Both the position numbers and the translations under genes were made by a program. A model generated the notes under the pieces. It did no database searches and was not told the DNA's origin. It saw nothing but the letters and a program-made list of their open reading frames with translations. From Jonesia quinghaiensis DSM 15701 (lineage in GTDB: Bacteria; Actinomycetota; Actinomycetes; Actinomycetales; Cellulomonadaceae), in assembly GCF_000423205.1 (NCBI RefSeq), contig NZ_AUHN01000010.1:124001-188000 (forward strand): a stretch of 64,000 nt of DNA, given 5' to 3'. Shown in pieces: positions 8,256-17,253 of this stretch. The stretch's first letter is position 1. Each line of letters opens with the position of its first letter.

Positions 8256-10108
8256 GGAGCGCCCTCCTCCTGTTCGGAGGATTCGTCACTGTCGTTGTCT
8301 GCAGTTCCGCTTGGTGTTCCCGAGCGATCTACGGACTCCTCGGAAGCACTTTCGGTGTCAGCCGTGACGGGCATGGGTTGCGGGAATGGTACCCGAGGTC
8401 CAACAGTTGCAGTGGCTTGCGGAGTGACACTAATTATTTGCAGGTCGACCATGCGCCGCTCTTGTGGATCAAAGCGCAAGACAGTCATTTCCGCCGTACC
8501 GTTCAAGGGGCCAATTGTTACTTTCCCTTTGACAGCACCAGCAGTAGAACTATTGACGTATTGGATGCCTTGACCGGTTTGTTGAGGGCCGATTCTGCGG
8601 TGGAAGTGCCCAGAAATCTGCACCGGAGCACACCCACTATTGAGGACAGGCACCCCAACTGCTGGCGTGTGAATCAACAAGATATCGATATCCGCTGCAC
8701 ACGCAACATCAGCCAATCGTGCTCCAGCTTCCGCATAGGTTTCACCAGCAACAAGTGAGGACCCTTGGCCAATTCTGGTTGCTCGTGGGTCAGTATCCCC
8801 CAAGAAGGTGATGCCTTGAATCTCCACAGGTTCTGCGTGAAGTGTGATAACTCCGGCTTCCTGGGCCTGAGCAGTGGTGATCTCTGAGTCGTGATTTCCA
8901 TCAGATTGCACCATGACCGCCCCACTGGGCACGGCCGAGGCGAAACTATCCATGCAGAACCGTTCTAGATCAGTTCCATTCATGGTGGTGTCTCCGCCAT
9001 TAAGAATGATGGAGGCGCCAACGTGGGTCGCTGCTGTGGTGATCAGCGGTGACATTCCGACGTTGCAATGCAGATCAGTGACAACCAACATCGTGACGTA
9101 CTCAGAGTCATCCGCAGTAGCGGTATCACGGTCGATAATCCGATCAACCATCAACGGTGATTGCGTCGTTTGAGGTGTGATCGTCAGTGGGGCGTTACCC
9201 ACGGTGGAAGCACGCAGGGCGTCTGTGCGCATGAGTGTGTCGCGCACCGTTAACGCTTCAAAGAGCGCAGCATCTGCCCGGTCATAGAAGGCTTGGTTTT
9301 CCTCATAAACACCAACAAGTTGTTGACCGTAGGTGTCTATTACTCCTGACAAACGGCCCGTGATGCGAGCGCCTTCAAGTGGCGTGTTGTCAAACACGCT
9401 TGATGCTTGAGCACCAACTGTTTCAAGGTGCTGTTCGGAGCGCACCACTGTTGTCCAGGTCACGGAGACAATCACAACTGAAGCTGCTGCCGTAAGGAGC
9501 CACGTGTGGCGCGCTGCGCGGTAGGAGTACAGGCTTCGCCGAGATCGTCCCATTGCCAGAGCAAAGAGCCCAACGATGGCGATTTGCGCTGCAGCAGCCC
9601 ATCCAGCGCGGACTAAAGCGTCATGGATCAGAAGCTTGGTTACCAAACTCACGGTTGCCTCTGGCGCGGCAAAGAACTGTAGATAGCTCTGTACGTCTGA
9701 ACTGAGAGCCTGTAAAGCATCGTCGGGGTTCAAAACGGTCAGTGACTCTGGGATTTCGGAGACCACTGCGGTTACTCCCAACCCAGCGGGTAACGGCGAA
9801 GGGATTTGCAAGGTTCCTAGTGGCCCAGCGTCGAGTGTCACCACGGAATTAACGGTGATTTCGTAGGTGGCATCGTGCGGTCCAAAGTTCGCGTGAGCAG
9901 TTGCAGTGGTTACCCCATACAACGCACTGGTGAGCGTGATGAAAAGCCCAACAATGCAGAGCCTGACAATACGTGGGGTGATGACTCCATCACGCGGATA
10001 CATGGCCCATCGAACGAATGCCCGACGCCCCACCCCTAGGCGGTCCCGTACGGTGCGATAGTTGATTCGAGCACGCAGAGCGTTGAACAGGGATTTCGGA
10101 GCCGTCAA
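8252..10108 (-). CDS. membrane-tethered calcineurin-like metallophosphoesterase
   Basis: A 618-residue protein. The N-terminal half has a membrane helix near residues 45-68 and two more around 175-232, with an extracytoplasmic-looking domain between. The C-terminal half (~335-575) is a calcineurin-like phosphoesterase with the full motif set: DLHCN, GGDTTMNG, SDGNHD, LIHTP and SGHFH, ligands for a di-metal (often Mn) centre. The last ~50 residues are a Ser/Glu-rich tail. It starts with TTG in a TTGA overlap with the preceding small gene. The substrate is unknown. The coupling to an MntR-type gene fits a manganese-dependent enzyme, but that is inference. Confidence 0.88.
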   Translation of the reverse strand: MTAPKSLFNALRARINYRTVRDRLGVGRRAFVRWAMYPRDGVITPRIVRLCIVGLFITLTSALYGVTTATAHANFGPHDATYEITVNSVVTLDAGPLGTLQIPSPLPAGLGVTAVVSEIPESLTVLNPDDALQALSSDVQSYLQFFAAPEATVSLVTKLLIHDALVRAGWAAAAQIAIVGLFALAMGRSRRSLYSYRAARHTWLLTAAASVVIVSVTWTTVVRSEQHLETVGAQASSVFDNTPLEGARITGRLSGVIDTYGQQLVGVYEENQAFYDRADAALFEALTVRDTLMRTDALRASTVGNAPLTITPQTTQSPLMVDRIIDRDTATADDSEYVTMLVVTDLHCNVGMSPLITTAATHVGASIILNGGDTTMNGTDLERFCMDSFASAVPSGAVMVQSDGNHDSEITTAQAQEAGVITLHAEPVEIQGITFLGDTDPRATRIGQGSSLVAGETYAEAGARLADVACAADIDILLIHTPAVGVPVLNSGCAPVQISGHFHRRIGPQQTGQGIQYVNSSTAGAVKGKVTIGPLNGTAEMTVLRFDPQERRMVDLQIISVTPQATATVGPRVPFPQPMPVTADTESASEESVDRSGTPSGTADNDSDESSEQEEGAP

Positions 10109-10311
10109 AGGGCATCCTCAGCGTCACGCGAGAAGATATTTGCTACAGATGCTGGGTTATCGGCTTCCTGCACCGCGGAACTGCCGGTTTCAGCGTCAAT
10201 GAGCGAGATTGTTTCTGTTTGGGCAACGTGCTGGATGACCTCGTGGCGTGGGTGCGCAACAATAAGGTCAGGTTCTGGGGTGTCACCGTAGTTGGTGGGG
10301 TCTTGGCTCAT
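10105..10311 (-). CDS. small acidic hypothetical protein
   Basis: A 68-residue acidic, probably unstructured protein with no signal peptide, membrane helix or cysteine. It is supported as a real gene by an AGGAGA ribosome-binding site at good spacing before the ATG and by a TTGA stop/start overlap with the downstream phosphoesterase. I do not recognise a family. As first gene of the four-gene operon it may act as a leader that sets translation of the phosphoesterase. Confidence 0.65.
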   Translation of the reverse strand: MSQDPTNYGDTPEPDLIVAHPRHEVIQHVAQTETISLIDAETGSSAVQEADNPASVANIFSRDAEDAL

Positions 10312-10590
10312 GTCGGGTCTCCTTTGTTGTCTCTAGCCTAATCGACACTGTTGCTCTGCACGTGAGGCACCTTGTTTGCACCAACCAGCCCTGCTGTTAT
10401 CTGTGGCATTCCTCACCCCTCGCTCGTGACAGCATGCACCATGAGCCGGTCATTCTGACTATTTGTCCACTCCAGGACGCAACCCATCTTTCAGGTAACC
10501 TTGCTACCTACTGAACCATCTCCAACTCAGAGGTGGTGAGATAACTCACTGGCAGAACACGCATATGCTGGCCAGCCGTACTATCGACTC
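10312..10590. promoter_or_regulatory. divergent intergenic region between the phosphoesterase operon and mqo
   Basis: This 279-bp gap separates divergent transcription units and should hold both promoters. The only structure I see is a short perfect inverted repeat GTGAG-ATAA-CTCAC at 10536-10549, about 40 bp upstream of the mqo GTG. That is a weak candidate operator. No coding potential is apparent. Confidence 0.35.
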
Positions 10591-12090
10591 GTGGCAAAGA
10601 CACAGACTCCCCAAGATAAAACGTACGACGTGGTGCTCATTGGTGGCGGAATCATGAGTGTCACCCTCGGCGCGCTCATCGCCGAGTTACAACCAGACTG
10701 GACAATAAAACTCATAGAACGCCTCGATGATGTGGCTCTTGAGTCTTCCAACCCATGGAACAATGCGGGCACCGGGCACGCAGCACTTTGCGAACTGAAC
10801 TACACCCCGCAGATGCCTGACGGCTCAGTGAACATCAACAAAGCCGTCGACATCAACGAGCAATTTCAAGTGTCTCGCGAGTTCTGGGGCCATTTAAGTG
10901 ATCAGGGCAGTATTCCTGCACTGTCAACATTCATTTCCCCCACACCACACATGACATTTGTGCGCGGAGAAGAGAACGTCGAGTTTCTGCGTCGCCGACA
11001 CCAGGCGCTCGTCACACACCCGAACTTTTCTGATCTTGAGTTCAGCGATGACCCCGCCGTGATCGCGACGTGGGCTCCGCTCTTGACTCAAGAACGCGAC
11101 GAGAATGGACCCATCGCAGCCACCCGCTCACTTGATGGCACGGACGTCAACTTTGGTCGGCTCACCCATCACCTGACGGACTACCTCAACCAGCACGGTG
11201 TTGACGTTGCCCTACAGCACGAAGTTCGCAATCTCAACCAGCGCAAAGATGGCACCTGGGACATCACGGTGCGTGACCGGCACTGGAATGCCCCTGTGCG
11301 CACGGAGAAGATCTCCTCACGGTTTGTCTTTGTTGGAGCTGGTGGCGCCGCGTTGCACCTTCTCCAAAAATCAGGCATCCCTGAGATCAAAGGCTACGGT
11401 GGTTTCCCAATCTCCGGCGTTTTCATGCGCACCACAAACCCTGAAATCGTCTCGCAGCACCAAGCGAAGGTTTATGGCAAGGCAGACGTTGGTTCGCCGC
11501 CCATGTCAGTCCCCCACCTGGACACTCGTGTTGTCGATGGAGAAACGTCTCTGCTATTTGGACCATACGCTGGTTTTTCGACGAAATTCCTGAAGCAGGG
11601 TTCTTTCCTTGACCTCGTCACTTCCATTCGGCCCACAAATATTGTGACAATGCTGTCGGTCGCTAAAGACAACTTTGACCTGACACGGTACCTGATGCGT
11701 GAAGTCACAAAGTCACCATTGTCGAAGTTCCGTTCCCTCAAAGAGTTCATGCCCACCGCCAACCCTAAGGATTGGGAGTTCATCACTGCGGGGCAACGTG
11801 TACAAGTGATGAAAACTAAGCCCGGGCAACGTGGCGGAGTTCTTGAATTTGGTACCGAACTCGTGACAGCACAAGACAGCACAATCGCAGGTTTACTTGG
11901 AGCCTCCCCTGGCGCCTCGACTGCGGTTTCCGCGATGTTGCAACTTTTACGTTCCTGCTTTCCAGACAACTTCGCCGCATGGGAACCACAGATTGGGCAT
12001 ATGATGCCAAGCCTTTCGGTTGAGGACGCTGACGCAGAGTTCGCCGCTCTAGACCAGTCCACCGCGCCACACACCCCTGAGGTGTTCTAG
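10591..12090 (+). CDS. mqo: malate:quinone oxidoreductase
   Basis: FAD-dependent, membrane-associated enzyme that oxidises malate to oxaloacetate and passes electrons to quinone in the TCA cycle. The 499-residue length is typical. The N-terminal FAD fold VVLIGGGIMS (~14-23) is followed by the mqo signature ESSNPWNNAGTGHAALCELN near residues 50-70 and by YGGFPISG further on. The end lacks membrane helices, as expected for this peripheral enzyme. The start is a GTG. Mqo in place of, or beside, soluble malate dehydrogenase is common in actinobacteria. It stands 10 bp before an aldo/keto reductase on the same strand. Confidence 0.97.
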   Translation: MAKTQTPQDKTYDVVLIGGGIMSVTLGALIAELQPDWTIKLIERLDDVALESSNPWNNAGTGHAALCELNYTPQMPDGSVNINKAVDINEQFQVSREFWGHLSDQGSIPALSTFISPTPHMTFVRGEENVEFLRRRHQALVTHPNFSDLEFSDDPAVIATWAPLLTQERDENGPIAATRSLDGTDVNFGRLTHHLTDYLNQHGVDVALQHEVRNLNQRKDGTWDITVRDRHWNAPVRTEKISSRFVFVGAGGAALHLLQKSGIPEIKGYGGFPISGVFMRTTNPEIVSQHQAKVYGKADVGSPPMSVPHLDTRVVDGETSLLFGPYAGFSTKFLKQGSFLDLVTSIRPTNIVTMLSVAKDNFDLTRYLMREVTKSPLSKFRSLKEFMPTANPKDWEFITAGQRVQVMKTKPGQRGGVLEFGTELVTAQDSTIAGLLGASPGASTAVSAMLQLLRSCFPDNFAAWEPQIGHMMPSLSVEDADAEFAALDQSTAPHTPEVF

Positions 12091-12099
12091 GCTGCACAT

Positions 12100-13095
12100 A
12101 TGGAGACCAGAACAGCACAACGCCTACCCTTTTCCTTCAGTGTCATTGGCCAGGGCTGCTGGCAGCTTGGTGCAGACTGGGGAGATGTCACCCAGGACGC
12201 CGCACTGACGATCTTGGACGCCGCATACGAGTCCGGGATTCGCTTCTTTGACACTGCGGATGTTTATGGTGATGGGCGCTCTGAGCAACTCATTCGCACC
12301 TACCTTCAGGGACGCTCCCACCACGGCGTCACGGTTGCCACAAAGATGGGCCGCCGCGCTAACCCGCACACTGGAGATCAGTACACGCTCGATAATTTCC
12401 GCGCGTGGACTGATCGCAGTCGGGAAAACCTTGGAGTGGACACCCTCGATCTCGTGCAGTTGCATTGCCCGCCAACAGAGGTTTACCACCGGGCAAGCAC
12501 CTATGAGTGGCTCGATACACTCGTTTCAGAGGGCCGTATCGCACACTACGGTGTGTCCGTTGAAACGTGCGCTGAAGCGTTGGAAGCATTGTCGCACCCT
12601 GGGGTTGCCTCGATCCAAATCATTGTGAACGCATTCCGTCAGAAGCCTCTGTCCCAGGTACTACCTGTGGCCGCCGACGCAGGGGTTGCGGTGATTGCCC
12701 GCGTTCCGTTGGCATCGGGGTTGCTGTCGGGGAAGTACACAACAACCACGACGTTCGCGGACAATGACCACCGGTCATTCAACCGCGATGGTGGGGCGTT
12801 CGATGTTGGTGAGACTTTTTCTGGCGTCCCCTACGAGGTTGGGGTTCTTGCCGCAGCGGAGTTCTCCGTTGCTGTTAATGCACAAGGTATCGAAGCCTCA
12901 CCGGCCCAACGGGCTTTGCGGTGGCTGATTGATCAGCCGGGCATCACAACGGTCATCCCCGGTGCACGCACCCCTGACCAGGCTCGGGCGAATGCTGCTG
13001 CAGCTGGTCAGCCAGCATTGGACGACGCCACCGCGCAGCGGATCACAGAAATCTATTCACAGCACATCAGCGAACATGTTCATGACCGCTGGTAG
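12100..13095 (+). CDS. aldo/keto reductase
   Basis: A 331-residue NAD(P)H-dependent aldo/keto reductase with the (beta/alpha)8 fold. The catalytic tetrad is visible: Asp and Tyr in FFDTADVYGDGRSE (~48-61), Lys in VATKMGRR (~82) and His in LVQLHCP (~121). The C-terminal cofactor segment VIPGARTPDQARANAAA is typical of the AKR11/12-like groups. It begins 10 bp after mqo and could be cotranscribed. No ribosome-binding site is obvious. The substrate is not predictable from sequence. Confidence 0.92.
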   Translation: METRTAQRLPFSFSVIGQGCWQLGADWGDVTQDAALTILDAAYESGIRFFDTADVYGDGRSEQLIRTYLQGRSHHGVTVATKMGRRANPHTGDQYTLDNFRAWTDRSRENLGVDTLDLVQLHCPPTEVYHRASTYEWLDTLVSEGRIAHYGVSVETCAEALEALSHPGVASIQIIVNAFRQKPLSQVLPVAADAGVAVIARVPLASGLLSGKYTTTTTFADNDHRSFNRDGGAFDVGETFSGVPYEVGVLAAAEFSVAVNAQGIEASPAQRALRWLIDQPGITTVIPGARTPDQARANAAAAGQPALDDATAQRITEIYSQHISEHVHDRW

Positions 13096-13104
13096 TGACT
13101 CGTC

Positions 13105-13134
13105 AGGCGGAGGTTACTTTCGTAACCTCCGCCT
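13105..13134. terminator. bidirectional hairpin between the aldo/keto reductase and tdk
   Basis: A perfect 13-bp stem, AGGCGGAGGTTAC at 13105-13117 paired with 13122-13134, encloses a TTTC tetraloop. It sits 10 bp after the aldo/keto reductase stop and before the convergent tdk stop, so it can serve both strands. No T-tract follows on either side. Confidence 0.8.
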
Positions 13135-13159
13135 GCATGCGCTGATCGTGACTCTTGGA

Positions 13160-13768
13160 TCACCGAGTGAGTTGACCGCCTGATTCCCGGAGGTAGCAGG
13201 TCGCACACAGCGACTCATAGGTCACTTCGACTCCGTCGATGGCAACCTGATCGCCTTCAAAAACGTAGGCGTCATCAAAGCGGCGTGCGTTGAACACCGC
13301 TTTTCGACCACACCGGCATATGGTTTTCAGCTCTTCTAACGAGTGAGCTATTTCGAGGAGCCTGCGCGATCCGGGGAACGCCGCTGTGCGAAAATCTGTG
13401 CGAATTCCGTAGCAGATCACGGGAATGTCATCGAGAACTGCAATGCGCATCAGGTCATTTACCTGGTGTTCCGTGAGGAACTGACACTCATCGATAAGCA
13501 GGCATGACACGTCTGTCCCGTGCTGTTCTTGCACTCGTGCCCGATGCGTTTGAAAGGTTGCGTAGGCGTCGTCGCCTTCTGCCAAGAGGTAGTCGACGGT
13601 TCGGTCAACCCCTAACCTCGACAAGACTGCTTGCCCAGCCTTCGAATCAATGCCCGGTTTTACGAGGAGAACGTGGTGCCCGCGCTCTTCATAGTTATGT
13701 GCAGCTTGAAGTAAGGAGGTGCTCTTCCCGGAGTTCATTGCTCCGTAGCGGAAGTAGAGCTTTGCCAC
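13160..13768 (-). CDS. tdk: thymidine kinase
   Basis: Type II thymidine kinase phosphorylating thymidine with ATP in pyrimidine salvage. The 202-residue protein has the P-loop GAMNSGKST (~9-17), the Walker B region LLIDECQFL (~90) and C-terminal zinc-lasso cysteines in CRCGRKA and CATCY. It starts with a GTG that shares one base with the TAG stop of the preceding TRIC-type gene (TAGTG), so the two are cotranscribed. Its length and motifs are standard. Confidence 0.97.
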   Translation of the reverse strand: MAKLYFRYGAMNSGKSTSLLQAAHNYEERGHHVLLVKPGIDSKAGQAVLSRLGVDRTVDYLLAEGDDAYATFQTHRARVQEQHGTDVSCLLIDECQFLTEHQVNDLMRIAVLDDIPVICYGIRTDFRTAAFPGSRRLLEIAHSLEELKTICRCGRKAVFNARRFDDAYVFEGDQVAIDGVEVTYESLCATCYLRESGGQLTR

Positions 13769-14403
13769 TACGTGTCCTTCCTGAAGTGTGGCGGTTTTGG
13801 TGCGTGGAGATCAAAGTGGATCCCCACCATACGCAGGACAAAGCAGATCAGTGCTGCAATGACCACCCATGGCACGCTTGGCATTGATGATTCCACGATC
13901 AGTACTGTTAGCCCAGCTGCTAGTGCTGCGGGGATGGCGTACAACTCGGTATGAAGCACGGCCGGGATGCGCTGGATCATGATGTCACGAATGGTCCCAC
14001 CACCAGCAGCGGTGATCACTCCTAGGATGATGGATTGAACTGGCCCTAGTCCGAAAGCCAGCCCTTTCAAGGTGCCGATGACGGCAAACAGCGATAACCC
14101 CACTGCGTCAAAAAGGTTGATGGTGGGCGCCAGCCGCTCAAGACGCGGTCCGAGAAAGAAGGCAAGGAGAGAGCCCACCGCAGCGGTGAGAAGATAGCGC
14201 CAATCTTGGAATGTGGTGGGCGGTAGGGAGTCAATGAGGATGTCCCGGATAAACCCACCTCCTAGCGCTGTGACCATTCCAAGGGTCAGCACCCCGACGA
14301 TGTCTACGCGGGCGTACCTCAGGGCTGTCATGGCACCATTGACGGCAAAAGCCAGTGTCCCGAGCAAATCGAGCGAGAGCAGAGCGACGTGCCCAGAATC
14401 CAT
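13768..14403 (-). CDS. TRIC-type cation channel family (UPF0126) membrane protein
   Basis: A 211-residue protein with seven hydrophobic segments arranged as two repeats. Each repeat contains the signature glycine-rich GGG(F/T)IRDI motif (about residues 48-55 and 134-141). Prokaryotic TRIC homologues are trimeric monovalent-cation channels, formerly annotated as YadS/UPF0126. The downstream tdk gene overlaps it by one base. The physiological role in bacteria is uncertain. Confidence 0.93.
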   Translation of the reverse strand: MDSGHVALLSLDLLGTLAFAVNGAMTALRYARVDIVGVLTLGMVTALGGGFIRDILIDSLPPTTFQDWRYLLTAAVGSLLAFFLGPRLERLAPTINLFDAVGLSLFAVIGTLKGLAFGLGPVQSIILGVITAAGGGTIRDIMIQRIPAVLHTELYAIPAALAAGLTVLIVESSMPSVPWVVIAALICFVLRMVGIHFDLHAPKPPHFRKDT

Positions 14404-14503
14404 GGTTCATTCCTACCGGAAGTTTGACCTGCTACCAAATAGGCACATGGCCTAGGCAACACGTTACCCGTGGATGAGACGACGAGTACCCACAGCACAC
14501 GGT

Positions 14504-14522
14504 TTAGGTTACCCTTACCTAA
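14504..14522 (+). promoter_or_regulatory. DtxR/IdeR-type iron box upstream of the AraC regulator
   Basis: TTAGGTTACCCTTACCTAA matches the 19-bp DtxR/IdeR consensus (TTAGGTTAGGCTAACCTAA) at 16 of 19 positions by my count. It lies 43 bp before the GTG chosen as the start of the AraC-family gene. This placement predicts repression by an iron-loaded DtxR/IdeR protein, which is not encoded in this window. Confidence 0.75.
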
Positions 14523-14565
14523 GTACTGCGAGGTGGATTCCCACCCTGACTCATGGAGGCCACAC

Positions 14566-15363
14566 GTGCCCGTCATCGACCTTCTCCCCGCCGATGTTCG
14601 CGCTAGCGACCCACACACCACTCGCCACCCGCTGTCGTGCCGCCATGCCCAGGCCCCCCAACTTTCCCCCTCCACAACGAGAAGTCACTCTTTTCACGAG
14701 CTCCTCTGCGTCATGTCAGGGACAGCTCAGGTCGCAGTCGAAGACCGCACGTGGCACTTGTCCACCGTGCGCCTCCTGTGGATTCCTGCGGGAGTACAGC
14801 GCGAACTTCGCCCCTCCGCAGATGCTTTAACCTTTCCCCTGTTGTTCCAACCCGACGAGTGCCCCATCACCTGGGACTCCCCACAATCCATTCGCTCTAC
14901 TGGAGCATTAACACATCTCGTTCGAGTGCTCCTCCAACCATCCATGACCAGTTCACAGCAGTACGCTCGCGCCGCAGAACAGGCTTTTGAGGTTATTCCG
15001 CGCCTGCGGGAACTCGACCTTGAACTGACGATGCCACGCGACCCTCGTGCGGTACGAATAGCTCACGAGCTCCTCAGCAATCCGGCAGCGACCACCAGCC
15101 TTGAAGAGTGGGGGCGTATCGGATTCACCTCCGCAAAGACACTGCAGCGGCTGTTCGTTGCTGAGACTGGCTTGACGTTTCCCGAGTGGCGCACCGTGGT
15201 TCGCATCCGTAAAGCAATTGACATGCTCTGCGAAGGAGCTAGCGTCACCATGGTGGCCAACCGTGTGGGATACTCAACACCGAGCGGATTTATCGCGGCG
15301 TTTTCTCGCATCACTGGACACACACCAGCGCGCTACATCCGCGAGATGACAAATCGCCAATAA
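14566..15363 (+). CDS. RipA-like AraC-family regulator of iron metabolism
   Basis: About 265 residues: an N-terminal cupin-like sensing domain (~20-110, with HELLCVMSGTAQV and WIPAGV) and a C-terminal AraC DNA-binding domain (~165-262, two helix-turn-helix units ending in FSRITGHTPARYIRE). The start is the GTG at 14566 because GGAGG lies about 9 nt upstream; reading from an upstream GTG at 14470 would bury an iron box inside the gene. An iron-box-controlled cupin-AraC protein is what RipA is in Corynebacterium: a repressor of iron-rich enzymes under iron limitation, itself repressed by DtxR. The equivalence is inferred from architecture and operator, not from alignment. Confidence 0.8.
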   Translation: MPVIDLLPADVRASDPHTTRHPLSCRHAQAPQLSPSTTRSHSFHELLCVMSGTAQVAVEDRTWHLSTVRLLWIPAGVQRELRPSADALTFPLLFQPDECPITWDSPQSIRSTGALTHLVRVLLQPSMTSSQQYARAAEQAFEVIPRLRELDLELTMPRDPRAVRIAHELLSNPAATTSLEEWGRIGFTSAKTLQRLFVAETGLTFPEWRTVVRIRKAIDMLCEGASVTMVANRVGYSTPSGFIAAFSRITGHTPARYIREMTNRQ

Positions 15364-15461
15364 CACCACAAAAACCCGCCGAGGTTTCCACATGGAAAGA
15401 TTTTCCCGGTATTTCGGTCAGATGGTGGACACTTCTCCCCGTCTCGGGGGACAATCGACGC

Positions 15462-15845
15462 ATGAGCATCCCTGACGTCCGTGACCTGGCAACCACCGTC
15501 CTGTGGTACCGCAACCCAGCTGATGCCGGCATTGTGTTGGATCGCCTCCAAGCAGCTGGGATCACCGAAGAAGCCCTCGATCGGTTCTTCGTGTCCTACG
15601 ACCCCCGCAATCCAGAGATCTTCACCATCGCTCCGTACAACAGTTTTAGCGATGACCAAAAGCTGCTATTGCTCTCGGAGTACGCACACCGCCAGGGCAA
15701 GCTCTCTGAACTTGTTGCTGACCAACGTCGCGCAGTTATTACCGCTATGCTCGCGACCCGGTCACTCAGTTCCATTGCTCACAGCCTTGGCGTCACGAAA
15801 CAAGCAGTTCACAAAATTGCACGGAGTGCACGCACGACAGACTAG
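15462..15845 (+). CDS. small protein with C-terminal helix-turn-helix
   Basis: A 127-residue protein of unknown role. The C-terminal ~35 residues (SLSSIAHSLGVTKQAVHKIARSA) resemble a sigma-region-4-like or resolvase-like helix-turn-helix. The N-terminal part is mixed helical with no recognised domain. No membrane helices or cysteines are present. It stands 43 bp before a carboxylesterase gene on the same strand. It may be a DNA-binding regulator, but its target is unknown. Confidence 0.7.
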   Translation: MSIPDVRDLATTVLWYRNPADAGIVLDRLQAAGITEEALDRFFVSYDPRNPEIFTIAPYNSFSDDQKLLLLSEYAHRQGKLSELVADQRRAVITAMLATRSLSSIAHSLGVTKQAVHKIARSARTTD

Positions 15846-15888
15846 CCCCACCCCCACGGGCACCAAGAGCATCACCTACAGTGGAGTG

Positions 15889-16530
15889 ATGACACTCAAC
15901 TCTGATGCCGTTGTGTGGAGGAGGCAGCCTGCTGCCTCCTCCGACACGCCCCGCCCCCTTCTCCTTCTGATGCACGGGCTCGGTTCACACGAGAATGATC
16001 TCGTCGGCCTACTCCCCCACCTTCCGCAATACTTTGAAGCTGCATCACTGCGCGCCCCGAAAGTCGACATGGGCGGTTACGCGTGGTTTTCCCGCGGCCC
16101 AAGCCCAGGCACCCCCGACCCCCAAGACATTGAGCAGGCTACTGACGCTGTCCTCAGTTGGCTCAATGCTGAAGTACCACAGAACACGCCAATCATTCCG
16201 GTGGGTTTCTCTCAAGGTGGGGCAATGGTGACACACCTTTTACGAACAGCACCTGAAAAATTCCGTGCTGGCGTTGTCCTCTCAGGCTTTCGGTCCTCTG
16301 AGCCGCACCCCGGCGACGAAGCATTAGCCCAGCGTCAGTTGCCTGTATTTTTTGGTCGCGGAGACGCCGACCCCATCGTCACGCTGGACCGGTTCCTTGA
16401 CGCAGAACACTGGCTCGAAACACACACTCAATTAGACCTTCACATCTACCCAGGCCTACCTCACGCTGTCAGCGGTGAAGAACTTACCGATCTCAGCGAT
16501 TTTCTCCTCAATGTCGCTCCTGACAGTTAA
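15889..16530 (+). CDS. phospholipase/carboxylesterase (alpha/beta hydrolase)
   Basis: A 213-residue cytoplasmic alpha/beta hydrolase of the phospholipase/carboxylesterase (Abhydrolase_2) family. It shows the oxyanion region LLMHGLGSHENDL, the nucleophile elbow GFSQGG (~108), the Asp in FGRGDADPIV (~160) and the His in LPHAVS (~192). The start is the ATG at 15889, preceded by GTGGAG; a GTG at 15886 is equally possible. Family members hydrolyse short acyl esters. The physiological substrate is unknown. Confidence 0.9.
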   Translation: MTLNSDAVVWRRQPAASSDTPRPLLLLMHGLGSHENDLVGLLPHLPQYFEAASLRAPKVDMGGYAWFSRGPSPGTPDPQDIEQATDAVLSWLNAEVPQNTPIIPVGFSQGGAMVTHLLRTAPEKFRAGVVLSGFRSSEPHPGDEALAQRQLPVFFGRGDADPIVTLDRFLDAEHWLETHTQLDLHIYPGLPHAVSGEELTDLSDFLLNVAPDS

Positions 16531-16539
16531 ACCGAGGGA

Positions 16540-17196
16540 CTAGAACAAGTCAGCGGGCGGCGGTAGGTGGTGGTTGACCCCTAACCCGTGGAGGAATACG
16601 GGGCCATCACGCCCCAATTGCGCCCCGTATTCCTCAGCCCACACAGAAAAAGGGGTGCGCGCCAAAGATTCATTGGAAAAACGCCGGTCTTCAGTCACCT
16701 CACTGGCGCAAAAAGCTGGAATCGTCAGATCAGTTACCGGCCTGCCTCGTTCACATTCAGCAATAATGAGTGGGCGGTTGCGTCCGCCAAATACGTCGAG
16801 AACCCACCCATCCTCACCGAGTAATACACCGTAGCGGTTCTTCGCGATGACCTGGCCACCCAATGTGATCATGGATAGCGCTACGGTGGCATCCAGTTCC
16901 CGTTCAGCTTCGTAGCGGGTTCCCGCATTCATTGGACCTTTTACTGTCACCGCCGCAAAATCAACATCTCCCCCATGGTCGGCAAGGATGTGCGGGATGT
17001 TCTCTGACCCGTCCATAGAAAGTCGAACACCTGGGGCTTGAACGCGAACCCGCAACGCGAAGCCTTGTTCAGCAAGATAGTAGTTCTGCACAATAAGCGT
17101 TGGGCTAGGGTCTTCTAAGACCACTGAGGGTAATGACTCAACGTAGAAGCGTCGTTCAAACTCGAAGTCGCCAAATCCGCACGTTTCTTCAGTCAT
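16540..17196 (-). CDS. CYTH domain protein
   Basis: A protein of 218 residues from the ATG at 17196, chosen because GGAGG and AGGAGG lie just upstream; an in-frame ATG at 17247 has none. The CYTH signature is visible: EFERRF near the N-terminus (ExExR/K), a basic LRVRV strand, TVKGP, YEAERELD and a C-terminal WVLDVF...LIIAECE strand. These acidic and basic residues line the tunnel that binds triphosphates and metal in this fold. Bacterial CYTH proteins include inorganic triphosphatases and class IV adenylate cyclases, and I cannot tell which this is. It lies 57 bp downstream of the deaminase gene on the same strand. Confidence 0.85.
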   Translation of the reverse strand: MTEETCGFGDFEFERRFYVESLPSVVLEDPSPTLIVQNYYLAEQGFALRVRVQAPGVRLSMDGSENIPHILADHGGDVDFAAVTVKGPMNAGTRYEAERELDATVALSMITLGGQVIAKNRYGVLLGEDGWVLDVFGGRNRPLIIAECERGRPVTDLTIPAFCASEVTEDRRFSNESLARTPFSVWAEEYGAQLGRDGPVFLHGLGVNHHLPPPADLF

Positions 17197-17253
17197 CCCT
17201 GCCTCCCTCTCCTCCTGTGGAGCCACCTCACCAGTCACGGTGGGCAACTGCTG

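Noticed and set aside
14470-14565. N-terminal extension of the AraC-type gene
   Set aside because: It contains the iron box and precedes a strong ribosome-binding site/GTG pair, so it is a regulatory leader rather than coding.
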